A stretch of DNA of 64,000 bases, from assembly GCF_004765785.1 (NCBI RefSeq), contig NZ_SBIT01000009.1, positions 186,001 through 250,000 of the forward strand, written 5' to 3'. The notes under the pieces were generated by a model. It did no database searches. It saw nothing but the letters and a program-made list of their open reading frames with translations, and was not told the origin of the DNA. Below, one piece after another: positions 23,594 through 32,282 of this stretch. Source of the stretch: Halorussus ruber (lineage in GTDB: Archaea > Halobacteriota > Halobacteria > Halobacteriales > Haladaptataceae). Each line of letters starts with the position of its first letter. Within the stretch, counting starts at the first letter, position 1. A program made the position numbers and the translations under genes.

Positions 23594-25186
23594 ATGGTAG
23601 GCAACCACTCCGCGGACGACCGCCAGACTCCGACCGAGGAGTTGGTGGTCGTCTCGAATCGAGAGCCGTACAGCCACGCCTACGCCGACAGCGATGGCGG
23701 GGGAGATTCCGACGACCGCGAAATCGAGGTCCAGCGCCCGGTCGGCGGCCTGACCGCGGGCCTCGACCCGGTGATGCAACGCGCCGAGGGGACGTGGGTC
23801 GCGTGGGGCGACGGGGAGGCCGACCGCGAGGTCTCCGACGCGGAGGGCCGGGTTCGGGTCCCCCCGGAAGACTCCTCCTACACCCTCCAGCGCGTCTGGT
23901 TAGACGACGAGGAGGTCGAAGAGTACTACTACGGCTACAGCAACCAAGTGCTGTGGCCCCTCTGCCACGGCGACGTGGGCAACATCACCTACGAACCGCG
24001 GTTCTGGCAGCGCTACGAGTCGGTCAACGAGCGCTTCGCCGACGCGGCGGCAGAGTGCGCGAGGGAGTCCGATTCGGGGTCGCTGGTCTGGTTTCAGGAC
24101 TACCACTTCGGCCTCGCCCCGGCGATGGTGCGCTCGCAGGTCGGCGACGAGACCACCATCGCGCAGTTCTGGCACATCCCGTGGCCCTCGTGGGAGAGTT
24201 TCGAGGTCTGCCCGCAGGCCCACCAACTGCTGGAGGGACTACTGGCCAACGACTTGCTGGGGTTCCACGTGGACCCCCACTGCGCGAATTTCTTGGAGTG
24301 TGTGGACGCCTGTATCGAGGGCGCGACCATCGACTGGGACGCGGGTCGGGTCCACCACGCGGGTCACGAGACGGCAGTCGAGTCCTTCCCGATGGGGGTC
24401 GATGCCGAGCGCATCGAGCGACTCGCGGGGAGCGAGGAGGCCGACGACTTCTGGGCCGACTTTCGGGACTCGCAGGGCATCGCCGAGGACGCGACGGTCG
24501 CAATCGGGGTGGACCGCCTCGACTACACCAAGGGCATCCCCGAGCGCATCCGGGCGGTCGAGCATCTGCTGGAGACCCGCCCCGAGTACCGCGGCGAGTT
24601 CGTCTACGTCCAGAAGGCAAGCGAGAGCAGAAGCCGGATTCCGGCCTACCAGCAACTCCAGCGCGAGGTCGAGGAGACGGTCGAGCGCGTCAACGAGCGG
24701 TTCGGAACCGACGACTGGACCCCGGTCGTCGGCGTCACCGAGATGCTCCCGCCCGAGTCGCTCTACGGTCTCTACCGGCACGCCGACCTCGGACTGGTGA
24801 GTCCGGTCCGCGACGGGATGAACCTCGTCGCCAAGGAGTACGTCGCGGCGCAGGTGGACAACGACGGCGCGCTCCTGCTCTCGAAGTTCGCGGGCACGGC
24901 CCAAGACCTCGGGAACTACGCCTACGCCATCAACCCCTACGCGACCGAGGAGTTCGCCGAGACGATTCACGAGGCCGTGACTGACTCGCCGACCGACCGC
25001 AAGCGCCGGATGCGCCAACTCCGCCAACTCGTCGCGGCCTACGACCTCGACGCCTGGATGGACGACATCTTCGGGACGGTCGAGGACCTGCGCGGAGAAG
25101 GAGAAACCGACAGCGGAAGCGGCGAGCGCGACGGCACCGGCGGAATCGAGGGACAGAGCGCAGAGGCCGACGGCGGGAACGTCTGA
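23594..25186 (+). CDS. otsA: Alpha,alpha-trehalose-phosphate synthase (GT20)
   Basis: 530 residues with the glycosyltransferase-20 motifs in order: VVVSNREPYSH, RPVGGLTAGL, WFQDYHFGLAPAMVR, AQFWHIPWPSWESFEVCP, IGVDRLDYTKGIPERI, VYVQKASESRSRIP and VSPVRDGMNLVAKEY. It transfers glucose from a nucleotide sugar (UDP- or GDP-glucose) to glucose-6-phosphate. Trehalose is a stress and osmolyte sugar in some haloarchaea. The matching phosphatase (otsB) is not in the window, so dephosphorylation must be encoded elsewhere. The last 40 residues are a Gly/Glu-rich disordered tail. ATG 23594 is in-frame and close to the conserved domain. Confidence 0.95.
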   Translation: MVGNHSADDRQTPTEELVVVSNREPYSHAYADSDGGGDSDDREIEVQRPVGGLTAGLDPVMQRAEGTWVAWGDGEADREVSDAEGRVRVPPEDSSYTLQRVWLDDEEVEEYYYGYSNQVLWPLCHGDVGNITYEPRFWQRYESVNERFADAAAECARESDSGSLVWFQDYHFGLAPAMVRSQVGDETTIAQFWHIPWPSWESFEVCPQAHQLLEGLLANDLLGFHVDPHCANFLECVDACIEGATIDWDAGRVHHAGHETAVESFPMGVDAERIERLAGSEEADDFWADFRDSQGIAEDATVAIGVDRLDYTKGIPERIRAVEHLLETRPEYRGEFVYVQKASESRSRIPAYQQLQREVEETVERVNERFGTDDWTPVVGVTEMLPPESLYGLYRHADLGLVSPVRDGMNLVAKEYVAAQVDNDGALLLSKFAGTAQDLGNYAYAINPYATEEFAETIHEAVTDSPTDRKRRMRQLRQLVAAYDLDAWMDDIFGTVEDLRGEGETDSGSGERDGTGGIEGQSAEADGGNV

Positions 25187-25457
25187 GCGGCCCCGGCCGA
25201 ACTTGCGGACTCCGACCGAACCTCACGGCCGACTGTCAACTCTCCGAGTAGCTAAATTTCTGCGCGTCGATACTCGGAGGTGAGGGAAATGACAGGAGAA
25301 CGAAAGAACCGGCGACAGAGACGCGGACGGGACTCAGAACGTGGGGCGGCGCGGTCGTCGCGGGACTGGTGGCTGGGGAGGGAAATGGGGAGTGAGCGGT
25401 GCAACCCTCCTCGACCGGCCCGGAGGTATTTGTGGGACGACAACCCAAGCCACGGTC

Positions 25458-25934
25458 ATGCACGAGCGTGCCGCGGAGTTCGCCGACCGCGCGAGCAGGG
25501 AGTACGGCTTCGATGTCGAAGTGAAGGAGTTCCCCGAGGGGACCAAGACCGCCGAGGACGCCGCCGAGGCCATCGGGTGCGGCGTGGCCCAAATCGCCAG
25601 TAGCATCGCCATGCGCGCCGACGACAGACTCGTCGTGGTGGTGACCAGCGGCGCGAACCGCGTGAGCGAAGCGAAGTTGGCCGACTTGCTGGGACTCGAC
25701 GAGGACGACGTATCGATGGCCAACGCCGGGGAAATCAAGGCCGCGCTCGGGTGGTCCATCGGCGGCGTCCCGCCGTTCTGCCACGACGCCGCGGTCCCGG
25801 TGTATCTGGACGAGACGCTCACCGAGTTCGAGACGGTCTGGGCCGCCGCGGGGACGCCCGAGGCGGTCTTTCCTATCGACCCCGAGACGCTTCGGGAGTT
25901 GTCGGGTGCTGAGGTTGCGGACGTGGCAGAGTGA
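25458..25934 (+). CDS. YbaK/EbsC-type aminoacyl-tRNA deacylase
   Basis: 158 residues from ATG 25458. The pattern TAEDAAEAIGCGVAQIASSIA, then VVVVTSGANRVSEAKLADLLG and GWSIGGVPPFCHDAAVPVYLD, is that of the YbaK/ProX superfamily. These proteins hydrolyse misacylated tRNA (for example Cys-tRNAPro). The conserved Lys of the active site would be Lys in RVSEAKLADL, and the GGVPPF loop is present. Stand-alone and cytosolic. The exact tRNA substrate is not predictable. Confidence 0.88.
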   Translation: MHERAAEFADRASREYGFDVEVKEFPEGTKTAEDAAEAIGCGVAQIASSIAMRADDRLVVVVTSGANRVSEAKLADLLGLDEDDVSMANAGEIKAALGWSIGGVPPFCHDAAVPVYLDETLTEFETVWAAAGTPEAVFPIDPETLRELSGAEVADVAE

Positions 25935-25977
25935 GTGCGAGTCGGTTTCGATTTCGGCCCTCGTCCCGTCTCGTCAC

Positions 25978-26649
25978 CTAACGCTTCTCGACTCCGTCAC
26001 GGGCCAATCCGAGCGTCTGCGCCGTGGGGAGGCTCCAATCGTAACTGACCGCCGCTAGCCGCGTCCCCACCGTGACGGCCGCACACACCGCCGCGGCGGT
26101 GCCCTCGCTCCCGCCGAGCGTCGCCGCGACCAAGTAGGCGCTTCCGCCGAGTACTGCGCAACTCGCGTAGAAGTCGTCGAACAGGATGAACGGCGAGCGG
26201 TCGAGGAGGATGTCCGCGAAGGCACCGCCGCCGACCGCGTTGATGGTGGCGACGGCGACAACGCCGAAGGCCGAGACGCCAGCGTCGGTCGCCACGATGG
26301 CCCCGGCCGTGGCGAACGCGGCGAGTCCGACCGCGTCGGAGACGAGCGTGACCGGGTGGTCGTCCGGCGAGTCGAGAACGACGCTCAGGCCGACCGCCAG
26401 AACCACCCCGAGCATTCCGAGGCTGATTTCGCCCAGTGACCTGAGCGCCAGCGGGACGCGATTCACCATCAGGTCGCGGGTCGCTCCGCCCGCGAACGCC
26501 GTCACCAGTCCGACGACCGCGACGCCGAACACGTCGAACTCCTCGCGTATCGCCTTGGTCGCGCCGACGAGAGCGAACGCGACCAACCCGACCGTGTTCA
26601 TCGCGGTGAACGGGTCCACCAGTAGGGTGTCGAGGAGGTCCGGATTCAC
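25978..26649 (-). CDS. TRIC/UPF0126-family cation channel-like membrane protein
   Basis: 223 residues, seven predicted helices in two similar halves. The Gly-rich family motifs are in place: AFALVGATKAI in the first half, FAGGATRDLMVNRVP, then AFATAGAIVATDAG and NAVGGGAFADILLDRSP in the second. Prokaryotic TRIC proteins are trimeric monovalent-cation channels. It sits convergent to the deacylase gene and divergent from the DUF4149-like gene at 26762. Confidence 0.88.
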   Translation of the reverse strand: MNPDLLDTLLVDPFTAMNTVGLVAFALVGATKAIREEFDVFGVAVVGLVTAFAGGATRDLMVNRVPLALRSLGEISLGMLGVVLAVGLSVVLDSPDDHPVTLVSDAVGLAAFATAGAIVATDAGVSAFGVVAVATINAVGGGAFADILLDRSPFILFDDFYASCAVLGGSAYLVAATLGGSEGTAAAVCAAVTVGTRLAAVSYDWSLPTAQTLGLARDGVEKR

Positions 26650-26761
26650 TACTCTCTGCCACGAACGGGAGCGTCTTGAGGGCTACGCATCCGTCACCGG
26701 AAACAACGAAGCGGTCCGACGAGTCGAATCCTTGATTTTCCACCCCTCCTAACCCCCGACC

Positions 26762-27187
26762 ATGAGCCTCGTCCAGACCGCTCTCTCGACCGTCACCGAC
26801 GCCGCGCTCGGAATCTGGCTCGGAACCATCCTCTTCTTCTCGTTCGTCGGTGCGCCCACGACGTTCGACGTGTTGGGCGACGACGCGGGGCAAGTCGTCA
26901 ACGCCATCTTCCCGAAGTACTACCTCCTCGGCGTCGGACTCGGCGCGGCCGCGCTCCTCGCCGTGCTGGTCGCGGGCCTCGTGACCTTCTTCGACGCCGC
27001 GCGAGTCGGCCTGCTGGCGCTGGTCGCGGCCGGAATCGGGATGAACGCCTACGCGCGGTGGGTCCTGATTCCGAAGATGGACCGCGCTGGCGACGACGCC
27101 TTCGCGCAGTACCACAAGCAGTCGGTCGCGCTCAACGGCGTGACGATGCTCGCCGTCGGCGCGGCCCTGGTCCTCTCGCACGTCTGA
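26762..27187 (+). CDS. DUF4149 (TMEM205-like) membrane protein
   Basis: 141 residues with four hydrophobic helices. The N-terminal GIWLGTILFFSFVGAPTTF and the segment NAYARWVLIPKMDRAGDDAF followed by YHKQSVALNGVTMLAVG match DUF4149 proteins, including the conserved F(x)PP/APTTF turn. Function is unknown. The GIY-YIG-like gene follows by 24 bases and may be in the same transcript. Confidence 0.8.
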   Translation: MSLVQTALSTVTDAALGIWLGTILFFSFVGAPTTFDVLGDDAGQVVNAIFPKYYLLGVGLGAAALLAVLVAGLVTFFDAARVGLLALVAAGIGMNAYARWVLIPKMDRAGDDAFAQYHKQSVALNGVTMLAVGAALVLSHV

Positions 27188-27211
27188 GGAGCCTACGAAT
27201 TTGCTAAAGAA

Positions 27212-27640
27212 ATGAAAACAATGGCTAAAGGAACCTATACGTTGCTTATCGAACTCGCCGACCCCGCCACCGTCGAGTTCGGCGCGGCGGGCGAGCGCGA
27301 CCTCTCTTCGGGGTGGTACGCCTACACCGGGAGCGCGTTCGGGACCGGCGGGTTCTCGCGGGTCGAGCGCCACCGCGAACTCGCCGCCGGGGAGCGCGAC
27401 GCTCGCCACTGGCACGTGGATTATCTCCTCGGGCACCCAGCGAGTCGAGTGGTCGAGGTGGTGAAATCGGCGGACGAGGACGTGGAGTGCGAAGTCGGTC
27501 GGGAGATAGCGGAGGTTGCGGAGTCAGTTGGCGGCCTCGGCGCGTCGGACTGCGACTGCGATTCGCATCTGAAGTTCTCGGATGAGCGTGAGGCGCTGGA
27601 GCGTCTGGTGAGGAGCGCGCACGCGAGAGTGAGCGAGTGA
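27212..27640 (+). CDS. DUF123/GIY-YIG-like nuclease family protein
   Basis: 142 residues. GTYTLLIELADPATV, then SGWYAYTGSAFGTGG (the variant GIY-YIG strand pair), RVERHRELA and ARHWHVDYLLGHP match DUF123, an archaeal domain seen alone or fused to endonuclease III. The C-terminal CDCD segment and a late Lys-Phe (LKFSDE) are also typical. Nuclease activity is not proven for the family. ATG 27212 and ATG 27221 are both possible starts. Confidence 0.85.
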   Translation: MKTMAKGTYTLLIELADPATVEFGAAGERDLSSGWYAYTGSAFGTGGFSRVERHRELAAGERDARHWHVDYLLGHPASRVVEVVKSADEDVECEVGREIAEVAESVGGLGASDCDCDSHLKFSDEREALERLVRSAHARVSE

Positions 27641-27780
27641 GTTTCACCGTTCGGTCGGCCACTCGTCTCCCCGTGACCACTACGAACAACAGTATCGACG
27701 CGATGCCGTCCTCTAAAGCTCCTACTCGGCGCTTTGCATCGCTACCGACTCGACAACTACAGGGACTGTGAACACTTCCT

Positions 27781-27983
27781 GAAGCCCCCGGTCGCTCGCG
27801 GTCGCTCAGCGACATATCGGCGCTCTCCGCACTCCCCGCGCCGATAGCGGTCGCTGAGGCGACTGAAGTGAACGCGAGCGACCGGCCCCTTCATCCACCC
27901 CACGGCGGTTGGTCGGCCGAGCGTTCGCTGGCGGTTGGTCGGCCGAGCGTTCGCTGGCGGTTGGTCAGTCGGGCGTTCGCCGG
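27781..27983. repeat. Structured family A repeat followed by a 26-bp tandem repeat
   Basis: Bases 27781-27901 are a minus-oriented family A element (gaagccccc ... ccccttcatccacccc). The stem cggtcgctcgcg/cgcgagcgaccg encloses ggtcgctcagcgac and tatcggcgc/gcgccgata. Its termini match the copy at 54552-54740 almost exactly while the stems differ. Directly after it, the 26-bp unit cggttggtcggccgagcgtt plus cgctgg starts at 27906, 27932 and 27958. The 54.5-kb copy has this unit once. No gene is seen in 27641-28073. Confidence 0.75.
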
Positions 27984-28073
27984 TGGTTTATGTCACCGAG
28001 CGCACCCTGCAAACCCGCCTCGACCGTCGCGCTCCGGGGTAGAACTAACTGCTTCGCGTCCTCAGACCCGGGT

Positions 28074-28292
28074 ATGGTACTCGAACGGAACGTCGGCGGC
28101 CTCGACCGAATCGCTCGCGCGGTCCTCGGCCTCGCGCTGGTCGCGGTGGCGCTCGGCGCGTTCTTCACCGGGAATCGAGGACTCGCCGTACCGGCCGCGC
28201 TCGCCGGTGGGGCGCTCCTGTTCAACGCCGCCACGCAGTTCTGCGGGGTGAACGCGCTGTTGGGCATCGACACCTGCTCGCAAAAACAGTAG
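28074..28292 (+). CDS. DUF2892-type two-helix membrane protein
   Basis: 72 residues. It begins with ERNVGGLDRIARAVLGLAL, followed by two helices and a C-terminal FNAATQFCGVNALLGIDTC. This is the inner-membrane DUF2892 pattern (NVGxxDRxxRxxxG ... CPxxxxxG), often fused to or encoded near rhodaneses. Function is unknown; a sulfur role is sometimes inferred. ATG 28074 is the only start that gives the conserved N-terminus. Confidence 0.85.
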   Translation: MVLERNVGGLDRIARAVLGLALVAVALGAFFTGNRGLAVPAALAGGALLFNAATQFCGVNALLGIDTCSQKQ

Positions 28293-28342
28293 AGAACGCA
28301 GAGAGAAGCACGCAAAATCGAGCGCGAAAGTCGAGTACGGCG

Positions 28343-29881
28343 TCAGTACACCGCGTCGCGGATGTCGTCCGCGAGGTCCTCGAACGTGTCGAGGTGGGTG
28401 CGGCGCTCGGTCCGGAGCTTCGCCAGCTTCTCGTCCAGATTTGCGACGTTGTCGGCGACTGCGAACTCCGAGATTTCGAGGCCGGGGACCTCGCTCGGCG
28501 TCGTCAGGCCGGTGGCCTCGTCGTCGCTCCACTCGACCGTCCCGCGGGCGATTTCGCGCAGGATGGTCACCGACTCCTCGACGCCGATGTCCTTCTGGCC
28601 CTCGCCGAGGTGGCCGGTGTTCAGCACGTAGCAGTCCACGTCGAGGTCGGCCACGAGGTCGCGGAACCGGTTGCCCTCCTCGCCCTTCGAACCCATGATG
28701 AAGGGGTTGGTGCCGACCACGCGGATGGACTCGCCCGCCTTCGAGGGGTCGCCCGCGCTGGTCTGGATGGACTCGCCGAGCATGAACGCCACGGCGGCCT
28801 CCTCGGGCGTGAGTTTGGCGACCGGCGGCATCACGGGGTTGCGCGTGATGAAGAACACCTGGTCCACGCCCCCTAAGTCGATGTCCTCGCCCGCCGAGGA
28901 GAGTTCGTCGCGCTCGATGACGGCGCGGCCGTTGGAGGTGTAGCGGTCGCTGTCGAAGTCCACCGCACCGTCGTCGGCCACGTCCACGTTCTCCAGCACG
29001 GCCGACTCGTCGGTCACGGCGCGATAGAGCGCCGGTTGTTCCTCCTCTTCGAGGCCGATGGTCTTGACGTAGAGACCGTGGCCCTCGCTCCCGGCGACCG
29101 TCCCGTCGGGGAGCAGGGCGCACACGTCGTCCTGAAGCATGGTGGCCGACTCGCCCGACTCCTCGTCGAGCCAGAGGCCGTGGGCGGTCAGCGTGGACTT
29201 GCCCGTCGCGGAGAGGCCGAGGAAGGCCTGTCCGACCGTCTTCAGGTCGTCCTCACCGGAGTCGTCCGTGAGACAGACGCGCTTGCTTCCGGCGTGAAGC
29301 CCGAGTCCGCCCTTCTTCTTGGCGTAGTACATGAACAGCCGGAGGAAGGACTTCTTGGCCTCGCCCGTGTAGTCGCTCCCGAGGACTGCGGTCAGCCCCT
29401 CGTCGGGGAGGATTCGGATGGCGATTTCGTCGGCGTCGGGCACCTGCACGGTGACGAAGTCGGGGTCCGGAGTCGAGTCGCCGTCGTCCTCGACCGGTTC
29501 GAAGAGCTTCGACCACGCCAGCGCGATGCGCCCGAACTCCTTCGGGACGTAGAGGCGACAGACGTAGGAGTGGTCCGCGTGGCGGCCCATCTGGCGGTCC
29601 ACGCACACCATCTCGCGCTCGCTGGCCTCGGCGAAAGCGCCTTCGATGCGGTCGTAGTCGGCCGCGCCGAAGTCGTCGTCCACCGCGTTCTTGGTCTTGT
29701 CGGCGTTGCGCGAACGCTCCTCGCTGACGTAGGACGGAGAGCCGAACTCCGTCGTCGTTTCGAGATGCTCGGAGAACTCGCGGAGTCGGTCCATCGACGG
29801 ATTGTATATCACGTCGTCCGCTTCGGCCGGGTCAGGGAGTGCTGTCTCCAGCGATTGAACTGTCTTCCCGGATTCTGACAT
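28343..29881 (-). CDS. pckA: Phosphoenolpyruvate carboxykinase (ATP)
   Basis: 512 residues from ATG 29881 (a TTG three bases upstream is less likely). The kinase P-loop GLSATGKSTLTAHG sits near residues 228-241 and follows SKRVCLTDD. The kinase-2/metal region LQDDVCALLPDG and the FITRNPVMPPVAKLT segment with VGTNPFIMGSKGEEGNRF mark the ATP-dependent PckA family. It converts oxaloacetate plus ATP to PEP plus CO2, the first committed gluconeogenic step. The divergent neighbour is an acetate/acyl-CoA-handling operon, which suits growth on organic acids. A TATA-like ataattata lies about 25-35 bases before the start. Confidence 0.93.
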   Translation of the reverse strand: MSESGKTVQSLETALPDPAEADDVIYNPSMDRLREFSEHLETTTEFGSPSYVSEERSRNADKTKNAVDDDFGAADYDRIEGAFAEASEREMVCVDRQMGRHADHSYVCRLYVPKEFGRIALAWSKLFEPVEDDGDSTPDPDFVTVQVPDADEIAIRILPDEGLTAVLGSDYTGEAKKSFLRLFMYYAKKKGGLGLHAGSKRVCLTDDSGEDDLKTVGQAFLGLSATGKSTLTAHGLWLDEESGESATMLQDDVCALLPDGTVAGSEGHGLYVKTIGLEEEEQPALYRAVTDESAVLENVDVADDGAVDFDSDRYTSNGRAVIERDELSSAGEDIDLGGVDQVFFITRNPVMPPVAKLTPEEAAVAFMLGESIQTSAGDPSKAGESIRVVGTNPFIMGSKGEEGNRFRDLVADLDVDCYVLNTGHLGEGQKDIGVEESVTILREIARGTVEWSDDEATGLTTPSEVPGLEISEFAVADNVANLDEKLAKLRTERRTHLDTFEDLADDIRDAVY

Positions 29882-30170
29882 CAAGTGAAGACAGAGCGTG
29901 CGGACGTATAATTATGCACCATTTACCCGAGTGTTGCGCCCTCTTCCGGCGATTTTTAATTTCAAACCCGAGTAAATAATTTGCGTTCACTCGCGGATGG
30001 CGGCGATTGTGTCCGAGTAGGTTCGGGTTATCTGCCAGCTAAAGCAACCGCGCTCCATCTCGGATTATTCGTCAGGCGCTGATTCGCCGGATTCCAGACT
30101 CCGACGACCGGTTCCCGTTCGAGGAGAACCGGACACCACTTTTAAGCAGAAATCGGGCGAACCTCCGAGC
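29882..30170. promoter_or_regulatory. Divergent promoter region between pckA and the acyl-CoA synthetase operon
   Basis: In the 289-base gap, the minus strand has ataattata at about 29905-29916, serving pckA. The plus strand has cttttaag at 30138-30145, placed about 27 bases before GTG 30171, so the operon transcript is predicted to be leaderless. No clear operator is seen in the middle. Confidence 0.5.
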
Positions 30171-32282
30171 GTGGACGAGAACACGGGAGGTTTGTCGGGA
30201 CTATTCGCCCCCGAGCGAGTCGCCGTAATCGGTGCGACCGAGAGCGAAGGGTCGATAGGTCGGGCCATCACGCGGAACTTGCAGGCGGACTTCGCGGGCG
30301 AAGTCGTCCCGGTGAACCCCAACTACGACGACGTGCTGGGTCTGGAGTGTTACCCCGACATCGCCGCGGTGCCGGGCGAAGTGAACCTCGCAGTAGTCGT
30401 CGTGCCGCCCAAAATCGCGGTCGAGGCGGTCCGCCAGTGCGGCGAGTCCGGGGTCCGGAACGTGGTGGTCATCACCGCCGGGTTCGGCGAGACCGGGAGC
30501 GAGGGCGCGAGCCGCGAGGCCGAACTCACCGCGGTCGCCGAAGAGTACGACCTGAATCTCGTCGGGCCGAACAGTCTCGGCGTGATGAGTACCCCGAACG
30601 GGATGAACGCCACCTTCGGCCCCGAGAACGCGCTCGCGGGGTCCATCTCCTTCATGAGCCAGTCGGGCGCGTTCATCACCGCGGTGCTGGACTGGGCCAA
30701 CGACGAGGGCATCGGCTTCAAGGACGTGGTCTCGCTGGGCAACAAGGCCGTGCTGGACGAGACCGACTTCGTGGAGGCGTGGGGCGAGGACCCCGACACC
30801 GACGTGATTCTGGGCTATCTGGAGGGCGTCGAGAACGGCGGCGAGTTCATCGACTCGGCCCGCCGGGCGACCGACGACACCCCCATCGTGATGGTCAAGT
30901 CCGGGCGAACCGAGGCTGGCGCGCAGGCAGTCTCTTCCCACACCGGCACCCTCGCCGGGAGCGAACAGGCCTACGAGGCCGGACTGGAGCAGGCCGGAGT
31001 CCTCCGGGTCGAGAACGTCCAAGAGCTGTTCGACTTCGCTCAGATTCTCTCGGGGCAACCCCTGCCCGACTCCGACGACGTGGCCATCGTGACCAACGCG
31101 GGCGGTCCGGGCGTGATGACCACCGACGCGGTGGGCGACTCGAACCTCTCGCTGGCCTCCTTCTCGGAGGAGACACTCTCCGAACTCTCGGAGGCCATGC
31201 CCGAGGAGGCCAACATCTACAACCCCATCGACGCCATCGGGGACGCCGACATCGAGCGATTCGAGCGGGCGCTCGACATCGCGCTGGCCGACGAGAACGT
31301 CGGATGCGCGGTGGTCCTCTCGGCCCCGACCGCGGTCATCGACTTCGACGACCTCGCCGAGGTCATCACCGACCTGCAGGCCGAACACGGCAAGCCGGTC
31401 GCCGCGGTGCTGATGGGCGGCGAGCGCACCGAGTCGGCCAAAGACCAACTGCGCGAGGGCGGCATCCCGAACTACTTCGACCCCGCGCGAGCGGTCCGGA
31501 GCCTCGACGCCCTCTCTCGCTACCGGGAAATCAGCGAGCGCGAGTACGAGGCCCCCCAAGAGTTCGACGTGGACCGGGAGCGCGCCCGAGAGATTCTGGA
31601 GCGCGTCGAGGAGCGCGGCGACAACCGCCTCGGCGTGGAAGCGATGGGCCTGCTCGACGCTTACGGGATTCCGACGCCCGAGGGGACCATCGCCGAGGAC
31701 CCCGAGGAGGCCGTCGCCGCCGCCCAAGACATCGAGGGCGAGGTCGTCATGAAAATCGTCTCGCCGGACATCCTCCACAAGTCCGATATCGGCGGCGTGA
31801 AGGTCGGCGTCCCGCCGGAGGACGTCTACGACGCCTACGAGGACCTCGTGACTCGCGCCCGGAACTACCAGCCAGACGCGACGATTCTGGGCGTCCAAGT
31901 CCAAGAGATGGTGGACCTCGATTCGGGCACCGAGACCATCATCGGGATGAACCGCGACCCGCAGTTCGGTCCACTCCTGCTGTTCGGCCTCGGCGGCATC
32001 TTCGTGGAGATTCTGGAGGACACCGAGACGCGGGTCGCCCCGGTCAGCGAACGCGAGGCCACCGAGATGGTCGAGGGAATCAGGTCGGCACCCCTCTTGC
32101 GAGGAGCCAGAGGACGGGACCCCGCCGACCGCGAGGCCATCGTCGAGAGCCTTCAGCGCCTCTCGCAACTCGTGACCGACTTCCCCGCGATACTGGAACT
32201 CGACGTGAACCCCCTCGTGGCCGGGCCGGACGGCGTACAGGCTGTGGACGTGCGACTGACCGTGGACGCTGATACACTATGA
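30171..32282 (+). CDS. acd: ADP-forming acetate/acyl-CoA synthetase (fused alpha-beta)
   Basis: 703 residues with the single-chain domain order of halophile ACD: a CoA-binding Rossmann domain (RVAVIGATESEGSIG), a succinyl-CoA ligase-like domain (MSQSGAFITAVLDWAN, VSLGNKAVLDETDF), and the phospho-His loop AQAVSSHTGTLAGSEQAYEA. A C-terminal ATP-grasp domain follows (VVMKIVSPDILHKSDIGGVK, MNRDPQFGPLLLFGLGG). It makes acetate and ATP from acetyl-CoA, ADP and phosphate, the main archaeal overflow step. It starts at GTG 30171 behind a well-placed TATA box. It overlaps the next gene by ATGA at 32279-32282. Confidence 0.94.
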   Translation: MDENTGGLSGLFAPERVAVIGATESEGSIGRAITRNLQADFAGEVVPVNPNYDDVLGLECYPDIAAVPGEVNLAVVVVPPKIAVEAVRQCGESGVRNVVVITAGFGETGSEGASREAELTAVAEEYDLNLVGPNSLGVMSTPNGMNATFGPENALAGSISFMSQSGAFITAVLDWANDEGIGFKDVVSLGNKAVLDETDFVEAWGEDPDTDVILGYLEGVENGGEFIDSARRATDDTPIVMVKSGRTEAGAQAVSSHTGTLAGSEQAYEAGLEQAGVLRVENVQELFDFAQILSGQPLPDSDDVAIVTNAGGPGVMTTDAVGDSNLSLASFSEETLSELSEAMPEEANIYNPIDAIGDADIERFERALDIALADENVGCAVVLSAPTAVIDFDDLAEVITDLQAEHGKPVAAVLMGGERTESAKDQLREGGIPNYFDPARAVRSLDALSRYREISEREYEAPQEFDVDRERAREILERVEERGDNRLGVEAMGLLDAYGIPTPEGTIAEDPEEAVAAAQDIEGEVVMKIVSPDILHKSDIGGVKVGVPPEDVYDAYEDLVTRARNYQPDATILGVQVQEMVDLDSGTETIIGMNRDPQFGPLLLFGLGGIFVEILEDTETRVAPVSEREATEMVEGIRSAPLLRGARGRDPADREAIVESLQRLSQLVTDFPAILELDVNPLVAGPDGVQAVDVRLTVDADTL

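Noticed and set aside
25187-25457. Possible extra gene between otsA and the deacylase
   Set aside because: No frame with acidic composition or a plausible start; the last 30 bases fit a promoter for the deacylase gene.
30201-32168. 655-codon minus-strand frame antisense to acd
   Set aside because: The plus strand encodes every ACD motif; the antisense translation is histidine/arginine-rich without domains.
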